Source of the DNA: an uncultured Scytonema sp.
GTDB lineage: Bacteria > Cyanobacteriota > Cyanobacteriia > Cyanobacteriales > Nostocaceae
Assembly (NCBI GenBank): GCA_937873135.1
Contig: CALMVQ010000136.1
Span: 1 to 32,456 of the forward strand
Reading direction: 5' to 3'
Length of the DNA: 32,456 nucleotides
Within the stretch, counting starts at the first letter, position 1, and every line of letters starts with the position of its first letter. Below are positions 1 to 9,610 of this stretch, one piece after another. Below the pieces are notes generated by a model. The model worked only from the letters and a program-made list of their open reading frames with translations. It had not been told where the DNA came from and did no database searches. The position numbers and the translations under genes are program-made.

Positions 1-28
1 CGGAGAGTTGTTCCTATGAGGCTCTCAC

Positions 29-253
29 TCAAACCGTGCGACATCGAATCGCACTCACTAACTTATCCGCGTATCGTTTGCCGATTTCCGCCTCGCGTGC
101 GATTTGTTGAAATTCTTTATCCAGAAACTCGTATGGACGTTGCCAGTCAATTAATGCCGCAGTTTGAGGAAAAAAGAACTGCATTGCTTGCGGGAAGTAA
201 GCCTCTAAAACTTCTTTCCAAGGACTGTCATGATTAGCTCGAAGACGCTCCAT
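29..253 (-). pseudogene. N-terminal fragment of Rpn/PD-(D/E)XK family protein
   Basis: About 74 residues match, from memory, the N-terminus of the cyanobacterial Rpn-type (recombination-promoting nuclease / DUF4351) family: a SPWKEVLEAYFPQAM block followed by LIDWQRPYEFLDKEFQQI and a YADKLV motif. Full members run to roughly 250-330 residues and carry the nuclease core after this point. Here the frame stops soon after ADKLV (the tail SAIRCRTV looks out of frame), so the catalytic part is missing. Start taken at the ATG at 253; a TTG lies one codon upstream. A C-terminal piece of the same kind of gene lies upstream on the same strand (442-756), so the two pieces are in the wrong order to be a single frameshifted gene. 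The window edge prevents seeing whether sequence left of position 1 continues it. Confidence 0.6.
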
Positions 254-355
254 CAATCATGTATTAATTGCATCAAACATATCATACCAACGATAGTGAA
301 GAATTCTTAAATATAGCCATCCTCCGCAATCAAAGTGAAAATCCCGCACAACGAG

Positions 356-387
356 GATTCCCGACTTCGTAAAAGTTGTCGGGAATC
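356..387. repeat. Dispersed hairpin repeat, copy 1
   Basis: A 10-bp stem (356-365 with 378-387) closes a 12-nt loop. The inner 24 nt (360-383) are identical to 26711-26734, and the CCCGACTTC arm resembles the terminator at 15272-15309. It separates the two Rpn gene fragments. A T-rich stretch follows, so it could also terminate transcription. Confidence 0.6.
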
Positions 388-441
388 TTTGTTGTCAACG
401 AATGATTGAGTTCCCTGCGTCCCCAAGTCTTTCTTTGCATG

Positions 442-756
442 TTAGGATTGATTTGCTTGCAACCAATCGCGCAAATCTTCGATGGTTGTTAAATCTAACA
501 ACGCAACGCCAAGGGCTTCTAATTGAGGTAGAGAAAGAGATTGGATGCGCGCTCGCACTTGTGGTGACAACTCTCCCAACCGTTTTTGTAGTTGTCGTAG
601 AATCAGTAGGATCAGTGCCTGTTCACCTTCCTGTTGCCCTTCCTGTCTTCCTTCCTCCTTACCTTCAAGTTTTCCGCGCTCGTAGCCAATACGTTCGCCT
701 GTGGTAATGTAGCTCATACAATTCTCCTGTTCAAACTGTTTGAACTTGACAAGCAA
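442..756 (-). pseudogene. C-terminal DUF4351-like fragment of an Rpn-family gene
   Basis: 104 codons. After a short start comes a charged low-complexity segment rich in E, G, K and Q (around residues 24-46, EGKEEGRQEGQQEGEQA), then ILRQLQKRLGELSPQVRARIQSL and a closing LEALGVALLDLTTIEDLRDWL. The charged linker plus the LEAL..ALLD...DLRDWL ending is typical of the C-terminus (DUF4351) of cyanobacterial Rpn/PD-(D/E)XK proteins. The nuclease domain that should precede it is absent; upstream of 756 there is AT-rich DNA without recognisable coding. It may be translated as a short protein from the ATG at 756 or from the ATG of MSYITT. Treated here as a relic. Confidence 0.55.
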
Positions 757-1098
757 GTGAAATCGAACCAGAATTTCTAAATATAATGTATAAAATTAAC
801 AAAATTTAACGATAAATTATTTGACTGCTCCAGCATTCCTAGTTTATTTCGGAAATTTAAGCATAGAGTGGGCAATGCCCATTAACCTCGTCTAAACCTG
901 CTACTATTGGAAATTGCCCACCTAAGCTCTGTTATAATTATTCTTCTAATTAACTATTAACCATTAGCAGACGATCGCAAGTGTTTCAAAACTTTAAACG
1001 CTTTTGTTAAGAAATTTTACTTATCTTAAATTTCGATTAGATAAAATCAGGCAATTTGCTTATTCTATACAGAGGTTGATTCCTCACCCATATTGTAC
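757..1098. other. Intergenic region upstream of mutL
   Basis: No gene seen. It holds a short inverted repeat TGGGCAATGCCCA (869-881), and GTGGGCAAT around 868 can also pair with ATTGCCCAC near 913-921. A TATAAT-like hexamer lies at 933-938 but without a convincing -35 box, so a mutL promoter here is only possible. Confidence 0.5.
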
Positions 1099-2763
1099 AT
1101 GATGGTTTCTACTATTCAAGCTTTACCAACAGAAGTCGTACACCTCATAACGGCTGGAGAGGTTATTGACTCTTTAGCTTCTGTGGTGAGGGAATTGGTA
1201 GAAAATTCCCTGGATGCAGGTGCAACGCGGATTGTGCTGTCTGTATGGCCTGAACAATGGCGGGTACGCGTAGCAGACAATGGATGCGGAATGACCTTAG
1301 ATAACTTGCAACTAGCGGCAACTGCTCATAGTACCAGTAAAATTCGCACAAGTGCAGATTTATGGCGGATTAATAGTTTGGGGTTCCGTGGTGAGGCGTT
1401 GCACAGTTTGACGACTTTGGCACATTTGGAAATTTTGAGTCGTCATACAGATGGAGATTTTGGCTGGCAAGTTGTCTACGGCTGTGGTGGGGAAGCAATC
1501 CGGGTGGAAACTGTGGCGATCGCACCGGGTACAGTTGTGACAGTTTCCAATCTCTTTGGCAATTGCTTATCCCGCCGTCAGGGTTTACCGACGGTAGCAC
1601 AGCAAATGAAAGCAGTGCAAGCAACCATTCACCAAATTGCTCTATGTCATCCCCATGTAACCTGGCAAGTTTGCCAAAATGACCGGGAATGGTTCACAAT
1701 CTGTCCTGCTACTAAAATAGGACAATTGCTTTCTCAAATTATACCTCAGATTAAACAAGCTGACTTAGAAGAGTTAAAACTCGAAATACCGGAGCGAAAC
1801 TCCTCCATCTCATTAGTGCTAGGATTGCCTGATCGTTGTCATCGTCATCGTCCGGATTGGGTGAGGGTAGCGATTAATAGACGAATAATCAAGTCACAGG
1901 AACTTGAGCAAACAATTATAGCAGCATTTTACAAAACATTACCACGCGATCGCTATCCAGTTTGTTTCCTACATCTTTGCATTTCCCCAGAGCAAATTAA
2001 CTGGAACCGTAACCCCGCCAAAACCGAAATTTATCTCAACGAACTCAGTTATTGGCAAGAGCAAATATCCGGAGCTATCGAACATACATTCCGGATAAAT
2101 TCTCATACTCTCAAAGAATCCGTCCACACAACACGAGTCGGTCAATTACTCAAAGCCGCCGAAGAAAAAGGGAATTATAATTTTAATCGTTCCATCCCCC
2201 CTGAAGGAAACACCACTACTACCCTCTCCTTAAAAGCTGTATGTCAAATTAATAACACTTATATTGTCGTGGAACATCCTGGTGGAATGTGGTTAGTAGA
2301 ACAGCACATTGCCCATGAACGCGTTTTGTACGAGCAGTTGTGCGATAGTTGGCAAATTCTCCCCATCGAACCTCCAGTTATTCTTTATCAACTGTCTCCA
2401 TCTCAAGTATTGCAACTGCAACGCATTAATTTAGATATTGAACCTTTTGGGGAACAACTGTGGGCAGTCCGCAGCGTACCAGCACTTTTACAACAGCGTG
2501 ACGACTGTGCTGAAGCAATTCTAGAACTCAGTTGGGGTGGTGATCTACTGACAGCCCAAGTTGCCGTTGCTTGTCGTAGTGCTATTCGCAATGGTACACT
2601 CCTTAGTCCGCAAGAAATGCAGCAATTATTAGAGCAGTGGCAAAGGACTCGTAACCCTCGTACCTGTCCTCACGGACGTCCAATATGTCTATCTCTGGAA
2701 GAACCTGGTTTAGCTCGATTTTTCCGACGTCATTGGGTAATTGGAAAAAGCCACGGTATTTAA
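1099..2763 (+). CDS. mutL: DNA mismatch repair protein MutL
   Basis: MutL couples MutS mismatch recognition to strand incision. The N-terminal GHKL ATPase is clear: ELVENSLDAGATRI (Mg/ATP-binding Glu and Asn), DNGCGM and GFRGEAL within the first 110 residues. The C-terminal dimerisation/endonuclease domain carries all three landmarks of nicking MutLs: EQHIAHERVLYE (variant of DQHA(X)2E(X)4E) near residue 400, ACRSAI near 490 and CPHGRP near 523. An intrinsic endonuclease is therefore expected, unlike E. coli MutL. About 554 residues is normal for cyanobacteria. The frame opens at TTG 1093, but tandem ATGs at 1099 and 1102 are better starts; the nearest AGAGG (1071) is too far to decide. It appears monocistronic; crtP starts 129 bp downstream. 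Confidence 0.95.
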   Translation: MMVSTIQALPTEVVHLITAGEVIDSLASVVRELVENSLDAGATRIVLSVWPEQWRVRVADNGCGMTLDNLQLAATAHSTSKIRTSADLWRINSLGFRGEALHSLTTLAHLEILSRHTDGDFGWQVVYGCGGEAIRVETVAIAPGTVVTVSNLFGNCLSRRQGLPTVAQQMKAVQATIHQIALCHPHVTWQVCQNDREWFTICPATKIGQLLSQIIPQIKQADLEELKLEIPERNSSISLVLGLPDRCHRHRPDWVRVAINRRIIKSQELEQTIIAAFYKTLPRDRYPVCFLHLCISPEQINWNRNPAKTEIYLNELSYWQEQISGAIEHTFRINSHTLKESVHTTRVGQLLKAAEEKGNYNFNRSIPPEGNTTTTLSLKAVCQINNTYIVVEHPGGMWLVEQHIAHERVLYEQLCDSWQILPIEPPVILYQLSPSQVLQLQRINLDIEPFGEQLWAVRSVPALLQQRDDCAEAILELSWGGDLLTAQVAVACRSAIRNGTLLSPQEMQQLLEQWQRTRNPRTCPHGRPICLSLEEPGLARFFRRHWVIGKSHGI

Positions 2764-2855
2764 AAACATCAGGGGAGGGGGAGAGAAGGGGATTTTTCTC
2801 TTTAGATATTCGCTCTTTTCGCACAATAACATTCCAAATGTAACGGATTGCAACT

Positions 2856-2861
2856 TATAAT
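2856..2861 (+). promoter_or_regulatory. Possible -10 box upstream of crtP
   Basis: A perfect TATAAT lies 31 bp before the crtP start. No good -35 hexamer is visible at the right spacing, so it could be an extended or activator-dependent promoter. Assignment rests on position and sequence only. Confidence 0.35.
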
Positions 2862-2877
2862 GAAAACGATAAATTGA

Positions 2878-5245
<2,368 letters not shown>

Positions 5246-5259
5246 TTCTGGAAACAAGT

Positions 5260-5282
5260 ACAGAACTTATATTAAGTTCTGT
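5260..5282 (+). terminator. Hairpin after crtB
   Basis: A perfect 10-bp inverted repeat (ACAGAACTTA / TAAGTTCTGT) around a 3-nt loop starts 15 bp after the crtB stop. There is no strong U-tract after it, so it may be a weak terminator or an RNA-stabilising 3' structure. Confidence 0.5.
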
Positions 5283-5597
5283 AAAAGTAGTCGGCGATGG
5301 CTACATAAGAACGTGTTTAACCAGGTCAAAAAAATAAATATTTCTTATGGGAACCCACCGCAATTTCCATCAGGGCACTCTAGTTCCTATCCTGATCCGC
5401 CTTTTGGGTGTATAATCCTCACGCCTCTACAAGGATGAATTAAGCAGATCGTTTTAATTTATTCGTAGTCAGAGATGTTTTTGAGGACTAAAGCCCTCAA
5501 GGGCAAACCAGAGCAGGCATTGACTTGACTGTAGACGGCGATTCCCAATCCAAAATCCAAAATCCAAAATTGTATGAGTTCTACTTAAAAATCATGG
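5283..5597. other. Intergenic region between crtB and tRNA-Ser
   Basis: No convincing gene. The frame open across 5025-5438 is mostly an out-of-frame reading of crtB. A short STRR tract sits at 5544-5570; otherwise nothing recognisable. Confidence 0.5.
5544..5570. repeat. STRR heptamer tract (CCAAAAT type)
   Basis: About three to four direct copies of a 7-bp unit (AATCCAA / CCAAAAT). These short tandemly repeated repetitive sequences are characteristic of heterocystous cyanobacteria. Similar tracts occur at about 11985-12045, 21581-21616 and inside rimM. Confidence 0.7.
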
Positions 5598-5627
5598 TTG
5601 ACATGCTACTTTAAAGTCTGGTATACT
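5598..5627 (+). promoter_or_regulatory. Sigma-70-type promoter of tRNA-Ser
   Basis: TTGACA (5598-5603) and TATACT (5622-5627) are separated by 18 bp and lie 17 bp upstream of the tRNA 5' end, which places +1 a few bases before the tRNA. It is close to the group 1 sigma factor consensus. Confidence 0.75.
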
Positions 5628-5644
5628 TGCTTGTCATAACAATT

Positions 5645-5736
5645 GGAGAGGTGGCTGAGTGGTCGAAAGCGGCAGATTGCTAATCTGTTGTACGGCAGGC
5701 AACTCCGTACCGAGGGTTCGAATCCCTCCCTCTCCG
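5645..5736 (+). tRNA. tRNA-Ser(GCU)
   Basis: Class II tRNA of 92 nt including the discriminator G. The acceptor stem GGAGAGG pairs with CCTCTCC (5729-5735). The D-arm contains GCTGAGTGGTCGAAAGC. The anticodon loop TTGCTAA carries GCT at 5679-5681. A long variable arm is closed by GTACGG/CCGTAC. The T-arm contains GGTTCGAATCC. The long variable arm and G73 agree with serine identity; it reads AGC/AGU codons. CCA is not encoded. A matched promoter lies immediately upstream. Confidence 0.97.
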
Positions 5737-6436
5737 TTTTTAAGCGTCTAGTCGTCATTCCTTCAGTTTTGGTACTCACCTGGACTTGGGAGAAAGCCTC
5801 ACGAGTCTTCTCCTATTATCAGTCCTTCGGGTCAGGGTCTTGCTTCACTACTGTTGTGAATGAGAAAAATTGCTACTCGACCAATGTAGAGACGCGCTAT
5901 TTTGTTGCATCTAGAATCAGCCGAAAATTCCTACCTAATCAACCTGAAGTGACCAAAGAAAGGCAAAAGTTAAAAGTTAAAAGGCACTCATAAAGAAAAA
6001 GAAAAAACGGTTTCAAGCCCCTAAATTTATTTATGGAAAACCAAAAAATATTTTTTAAGGGGACACATAGTGCGAGCAAAAAAGGCGTTCACTTCAAATC
6101 CCCTAATTTTAATTATGGGGCTTGCGTCCTATGAGTTCCGGTCAAAAATGTTGAAGTCCCAATAGCTGAATGTTTACCTCTATTTTTTTTATTCTATTTG
6201 TGGAGACGCTTCATGAAGCGTCTCCACAAACGCGTTTATACATAGAATTTTGGCAATAGCTGAAACGTATTGCCCTGTAAGGGAAGAAGACATATTCCTT
6301 CAATCTAAAATTTTTCATTCTTTCGGAAGATGCTATTATTTAGCCTTTGAAGCCAAGAAAGATTAAACTTATATGCCAATCAGGATAAATTTTGCCCTTT
6401 TAGGCTTCATAACAAGCATAGGAGTGTAAAAAATTT
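5737..6436. other. Long intergenic region with a perfect palindrome
   Basis: About 700 bp without a supported gene. An open frame of 116 codons (5643-5993) merely runs through the tRNA and has no family resemblance. The stretch is AT-rich and contains a perfect 34-bp palindrome at 6197-6230. The upstream region of the solute-binding protein gene (6380-6436) includes AGGAG at about 6420. Confidence 0.5.
6197..6230. repeat. Perfect 34-bp palindrome
   Basis: TTTGTGGAGACGCTTCA followed by its exact reverse complement with no loop. This GAGACGCTTCATGAAGCGTCTC core is recalled as a common dispersed palindrome in Nostocales genomes. No U-tract follows, so a terminator role is uncertain. Confidence 0.8.
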
Positions 6437-7756
6437 ATGCAAAAAATTCGTGCTGCCTTGACTCTCGCTTTAATCACCTTAGTTACAGGTTTTCTTGCCG
6501 CAGCTTGTCAAAATACCTCTGGCAATAGCAGCGATAATGGAAGTAACGCCAGCCCAGTAGCCAACTCAACAACGACAACAAGCAACGCCCAAGGGTTAAA
6601 AATTGGTTCTCTGTTACCAGCCACCGGCGACTTAGCTTCCATTGGACAGCAGATGATCGGGGCTGTACCCTTAGTTGTAGAGACAGTCAACGCTTGTGGT
6701 GGCGTGAATGGGAAGCCAGTCACCCTTGTGTCGGTAGATGATCAAACCGATCCCAAAAATGGTGCTGCTGGGATGACAAAATTGGCAACTGTCGATAGAG
6801 CTGCTGGTGTCGTTGGTTCCTTTGCAAGTAGCGTTTCTACGGCTGCAGTCTCAATTGCCACACAAAATAAAGTCATGCTTGTTTCTCCAGGCAGCACCAG
6901 CCCTATATTTACTGAAAAAGCTAGCAAAGGTGATTATAAAAGTTTTTGGGCACGTACTGCTCCTTCAGATACCCAACAGGCACTCGCTTTAGCTCAACTT
7001 GCAAGTAAAAAAGGTTTGAAGCGAGTTTCCACTGCCGTGATTAACAATGACTACGGTGTGGGGTTTGAAAAAGCATTTGTACAAGCTTTTGAAAAATTGG
7101 GAGGAACAGTCCTTAACAAAAATAGCCCAGTACGCTACGATCCGAAAGCAACGACCTTTGATACAGAAGCCTCAGCGGCTTTTGCTGGTAAACCAGATGC
7201 ATTGCTGCTTGTCGCTTACGAAGAAACTGCGAGTCTGCTGTTAAAAGCTGCCTATCAGCAAGGTTTGACTCAGGGGGTACAGATTATGCTGACAGATGGA
7301 ACAAAGTCAGATACTTTTCCCCACAAAGTAGGTAAAGGCTCGGATGGGAAATATATTGTAGCGGGAGCGATCGGCACTGTACCCGGTTCTAATGGTAAAG
7401 GCTTGGATGCTTTCACCAAACTCTGGCAATCTAAAAAAGGAGCGCCACCAGCACCATACACTTCTCATGCATGGGATGCTACGGCATTATTGGTGCTGGC
7501 TGCACAAGCTGCCAAGCAAAATACGGGGGTTGGTATAGCCAGCAAAATCAGAGAAGTTTCCAACAGCCCCGGCAGCGAAGTTAGTGATGTCTGCGAGGCA
7601 CTAAAGTTACTTAAAGACGGCAAGAAGATTAATTATCAGGGAGCTAGCGGTAAAGTAGACATTGACCAAAATGGCGATGTCGTTGGTGTCTATGATGTTT
7701 GGACAGTTGGAGAAGACGGCAAAATCAAGACGATTGACAAAGTCAGTCCCAAGTAA
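6437..7756 (+). CDS. ABC transporter substrate-binding lipoprotein (LivK/NatB-like)
   Basis: Predicted periplasmic solute-binding protein of the branched-chain/neutral amino acid uptake family (type I periplasmic fold). The N-terminus is a lipoprotein signal: KIR, a hydrophobic run, then LAAAC with the lipidated Cys at residue 24, followed by a Ser/Asn/Thr-rich linker to about residue 54. The mature domain starts KIGSLLPATGDLASIGQQM, the usual first strand and ligand loop of LivK-type proteins, and includes GGVNGKPVTLVSVDDQTDP, VMLVSPGSTSP and VINNDYGVGFEKAF. 439 residues fits the family; it resembles cyanobacterial NatB, but ligand and transporter partner cannot be read from sequence. No permease or ATPase genes are adjacent, so it depends on components encoded elsewhere. 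A strong hairpin follows at 7780-7815. Confidence 0.88.
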   Translation: MQKIRAALTLALITLVTGFLAAACQNTSGNSSDNGSNASPVANSTTTTSNAQGLKIGSLLPATGDLASIGQQMIGAVPLVVETVNACGGVNGKPVTLVSVDDQTDPKNGAAGMTKLATVDRAAGVVGSFASSVSTAAVSIATQNKVMLVSPGSTSPIFTEKASKGDYKSFWARTAPSDTQQALALAQLASKKGLKRVSTAVINNDYGVGFEKAFVQAFEKLGGTVLNKNSPVRYDPKATTFDTEASAAFAGKPDALLLVAYEETASLLLKAAYQQGLTQGVQIMLTDGTKSDTFPHKVGKGSDGKYIVAGAIGTVPGSNGKGLDAFTKLWQSKKGAPPAPYTSHAWDATALLVLAAQAAKQNTGVGIASKIREVSNSPGSEVSDVCEALKLLKDGKKINYQGASGKVDIDQNGDVVGVYDVWTVGEDGKIKTIDKVSPK

Positions 7757-7779
7757 TAAGGGAGTAGGAGCAGGGTTAC

Positions 7780-7829
7780 TTAGGAGATAGGAGAAGAATA
7801 ACTCCTATCTCCTAACTTCTAACTTTTTT
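7780..7829 (+). terminator. Intrinsic terminator-like hairpin after the solute-binding protein
   Basis: A perfect 14-bp stem (7780-7793 with 7802-7815) and 8-nt loop, followed after about 8 nt by TTTTTT (7824-7829). The TAGGAGATAGGAG arms are also a common dispersed repeat type. Confidence 0.6.
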
Positions 7830-8060
7830 GACACTCCCCGGTCTAAAGACAAGGGGATTATAAAGAGATTTCGCTCTTTATATCCCTATTTCTAGGGTTC
7901 CCAGGCTCAACACGTATGCCCATAGGGCGTGCTGATATCTCCTCACGATTCTTCCGGGCGTCTACTTTCCCGCAGTCCACGGGTAGGTTTTATAGTCTTG
8001 TACTGACATTCTCACTATAACATAATTTGACGGGGCGTAAACACCCCGACTCGCCCTATA
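7830..8060 (-). mobile_element. IS200/IS605-derived remnant with tnpB 3' end
   Basis: Read on the minus strand, the segment begins with a GGGGTGTTTACGCCCC hairpin (8031-8048). It passes a short open stretch (7989-7858, 43 codons plus stop) whose translation includes VEPGNPRNRDIKSE, reminiscent of C-terminal tails of cyanobacterial TnpB proteins. It ends in a CCCCTTGTC..GACCGGGG hairpin and GGGGAGTGTC at 7830, the usual right-end look of IS605/IS1341 elements. The transposase body and nuclease domain are missing, so this is an internally deleted or solo-end element. TnpB elements make their omega RNA from exactly this 3'-end/right-end region, so a residual RNA is possible. Family assignment is from memory of motif style, not a search. 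Confidence 0.45.
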
Positions 8061-8061
8061 T

Positions 8062-8123
8062 CCACCGCCTGAAGTCCAATTGAGTGTAATTTTTTTTGGG
8101 AAAATCACACTCAGTCTCGGTGG
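8062..8123 (-). terminator. Nested inverted repeat downstream of the outer-membrane protein gene
   Basis: The outer arms CCACCG (8062-8067) and CGGTGG (8118-8123) enclose inner arms TGAGTGT (8081-8087) and ACACTCA (8107-8113) with an A/T-rich centre. It lies 24 bp beyond the stop of the minus-strand gene at 8147, so it probably terminates that transcript; it could alternatively belong to the adjacent IS605-like remnant. Confidence 0.4.
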
Positions 8124-8146
8124 TTTTGGGCTTCTTCATGTCATCT

Positions 8147-9109
8147 TTATAAGCCACGGAAGTTGTACCCAATTCCTAGTAACACTCCTACACTAGTATC
8201 ATCAAAGAATGCTGCATTTATAGCCGCTGTGGCTGTAAATTGAGGACTGATGGGCACATCTATACCACCAGTTAGCAGGAAGGCAGCTTCAGAATCGCTA
8301 CCAGTTCTAATAGCTGCACCAGCTCCAACGTAAGGAGCGATCGGCAGTGGAGGGCTAAATGGATCTGAGATGGATTTAAAGGAAAAGTCGTAGGTGACTG
8401 GAAACAGAAGTACGGTATCATCTCCAAGCACCGCTGTTGGACGTACAGAGATAGATCTTGTGAGTCCAATTTTGCTGATAATTGTGAAGTTACCGTCACC
8501 CAAAGCCGAACTAGCTCCACTCAAACCAATGTTGCCTGCCACTCCCACATAGCTCGATCCACCGCGTGTTGCTCTCCCTGGCTCAATATCTGCTTGAGCT
8601 ACACGATTGGATGATTTGCGTAACTGAGTCTTACTAGGAGCCGATGGTTGAGAAGTGGACTCTGTATCGTTAGTCGAGAAGGCTGCTGATGTCGTTGCTG
8701 TGGTACCTGGAACTGGTGTAACAACGCGACTGAGTTTTTTAAGTTTAACATTCACCGGAAACTGCGCTGTTGTCCTTGGAACTGATGTGACGAATTGATC
8801 GCTCTTGTATTGTTGATTGTTTGTGAGAATTTGCTGAGGTTGTGCTACATTTGAGCCTGTTACTTGCTGTGCTATTTGGACAGAGGATCTTACCTGGGTT
8901 TGAGTAGAGACGTTTGGGGTGGACGTATCTACTTCGGCATTAATCTGACTCGAAGACGCTTGAGTTTCGTTATTTTGAGTTAACTGAAAACCACTATTCG
9001 TGTCCGTTGTTTCCGCAAGAACAGATGAACTGCTTCCTAAAACTGCCAGAACTGATAAATTGAGTAACCAAACAACTTCCTTACGAGAAAAAATACTACT
9101 CACATTCAC
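8147..9109 (-). CDS. Secreted outer-membrane beta-barrel-like protein
   Basis: 320 residues. The N-terminus is a Sec signal peptide (hydrophobic run about 12-25, SVLA-ET cleavage near residue 32). Residues about 35-180 are low complexity, rich in Ser, Thr, Gln and Asn. From about residue 185 (SSYVGVAGNIGLSG) the sequence alternates hydrophobic and polar residues in short strands with Gly (TIISKIGLTRSISVRPTAVL, YVGAGAAIRTG, FLLTGGIDVPISPQFTATAA) and ends VGVLLGIGYNFRGL. This pattern is that of a small 8-stranded-type outer-membrane barrel with a disordered periplasmic linker. No specific function is recognised. The start is ambiguous: GTG at 9109, or GTG at 9103, which has AGGAG at a 5-nt spacing and is the better site. 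Confidence 0.75.
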   Translation of the reverse strand: MNVSSIFSRKEVVWLLNLSVLAVLGSSSSVLAETTDTNSGFQLTQNNETQASSSQINAEVDTSTPNVSTQTQVRSSVQIAQQVTGSNVAQPQQILTNNQQYKSDQFVTSVPRTTAQFPVNVKLKKLSRVVTPVPGTTATTSAAFSTNDTESTSQPSAPSKTQLRKSSNRVAQADIEPGRATRGGSSYVGVAGNIGLSGASSALGDGNFTIISKIGLTRSISVRPTAVLGDDTVLLFPVTYDFSFKSISDPFSPPLPIAPYVGAGAAIRTGSDSEAAFLLTGGIDVPISPQFTATAAINAAFFDDTSVGVLLGIGYNFRGL

Positions 9110-9610
9110 TCCTACCTAAAAATAATATTGCCACAACAGATAATGAATTCTATTGTTTTGAGTCTACTCTTGGCAATATTCAAAATTTAACACCAAAACA
9201 TAAATTCTTACATCCTTATATGTACTTGAGGTTTAGCAAAAAATAATAAAGCAACGCATCCCTAATTTGACTGATGACAAAAGTTCTATAGATAAATAGC
9301 CATATGGTGTCATATCTTGTGCTGATAAATCACCTACCGTAGCGTTAAAACTGCTTACTATGAGAGCGAATACAGCATGAAGTTCATTGTAGTTCGGCGA
9401 CTTTAAACTTCTGCTACGCGTCTGTTTTGAAAAACGTCCTTGGTCATTGGTTTTAGTCATTTGCCCTAAAGGACTTATGGCTAAAGACTAATCATAAATA
9501 TAAGTTAGCATATAAGTCTGTTTGAAGTTCACAAATCGGTCTAAAATGCTATATTAGCTACACAGTGATGATCGAGGGACGCCTAAATAAATTTACTTCC
9601 ATTTACTTGC
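9110..9610. other. Divergent intergenic region
   Basis: About 500 bp between the minus-strand barrel gene and the plus-strand flippase. The 75-codon frame at 9233-9460 (minus) has no family features and is not called. No repeats or RNA genes recognised; promoters for both flanking genes must lie here but no box is convincing. Confidence 0.5.

Noticed and set aside
402-707. 101-codon plus-strand frame
   Set aside because: Antisense to the charged DUF4351 fragment; its Val/Pro-rich composition is a by-product of the opposite strand's E/G/K codons.
5643-5993. 116-codon frame starting in tRNA-Ser
   Set aside because: It begins inside a tRNA gene and has no protein-like pattern afterwards.
9233-9460. 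75-codon minus-strand gene
   Set aside because: No ribosome-binding site, no domain-like pattern, and composition like surrounding noncoding DNA.
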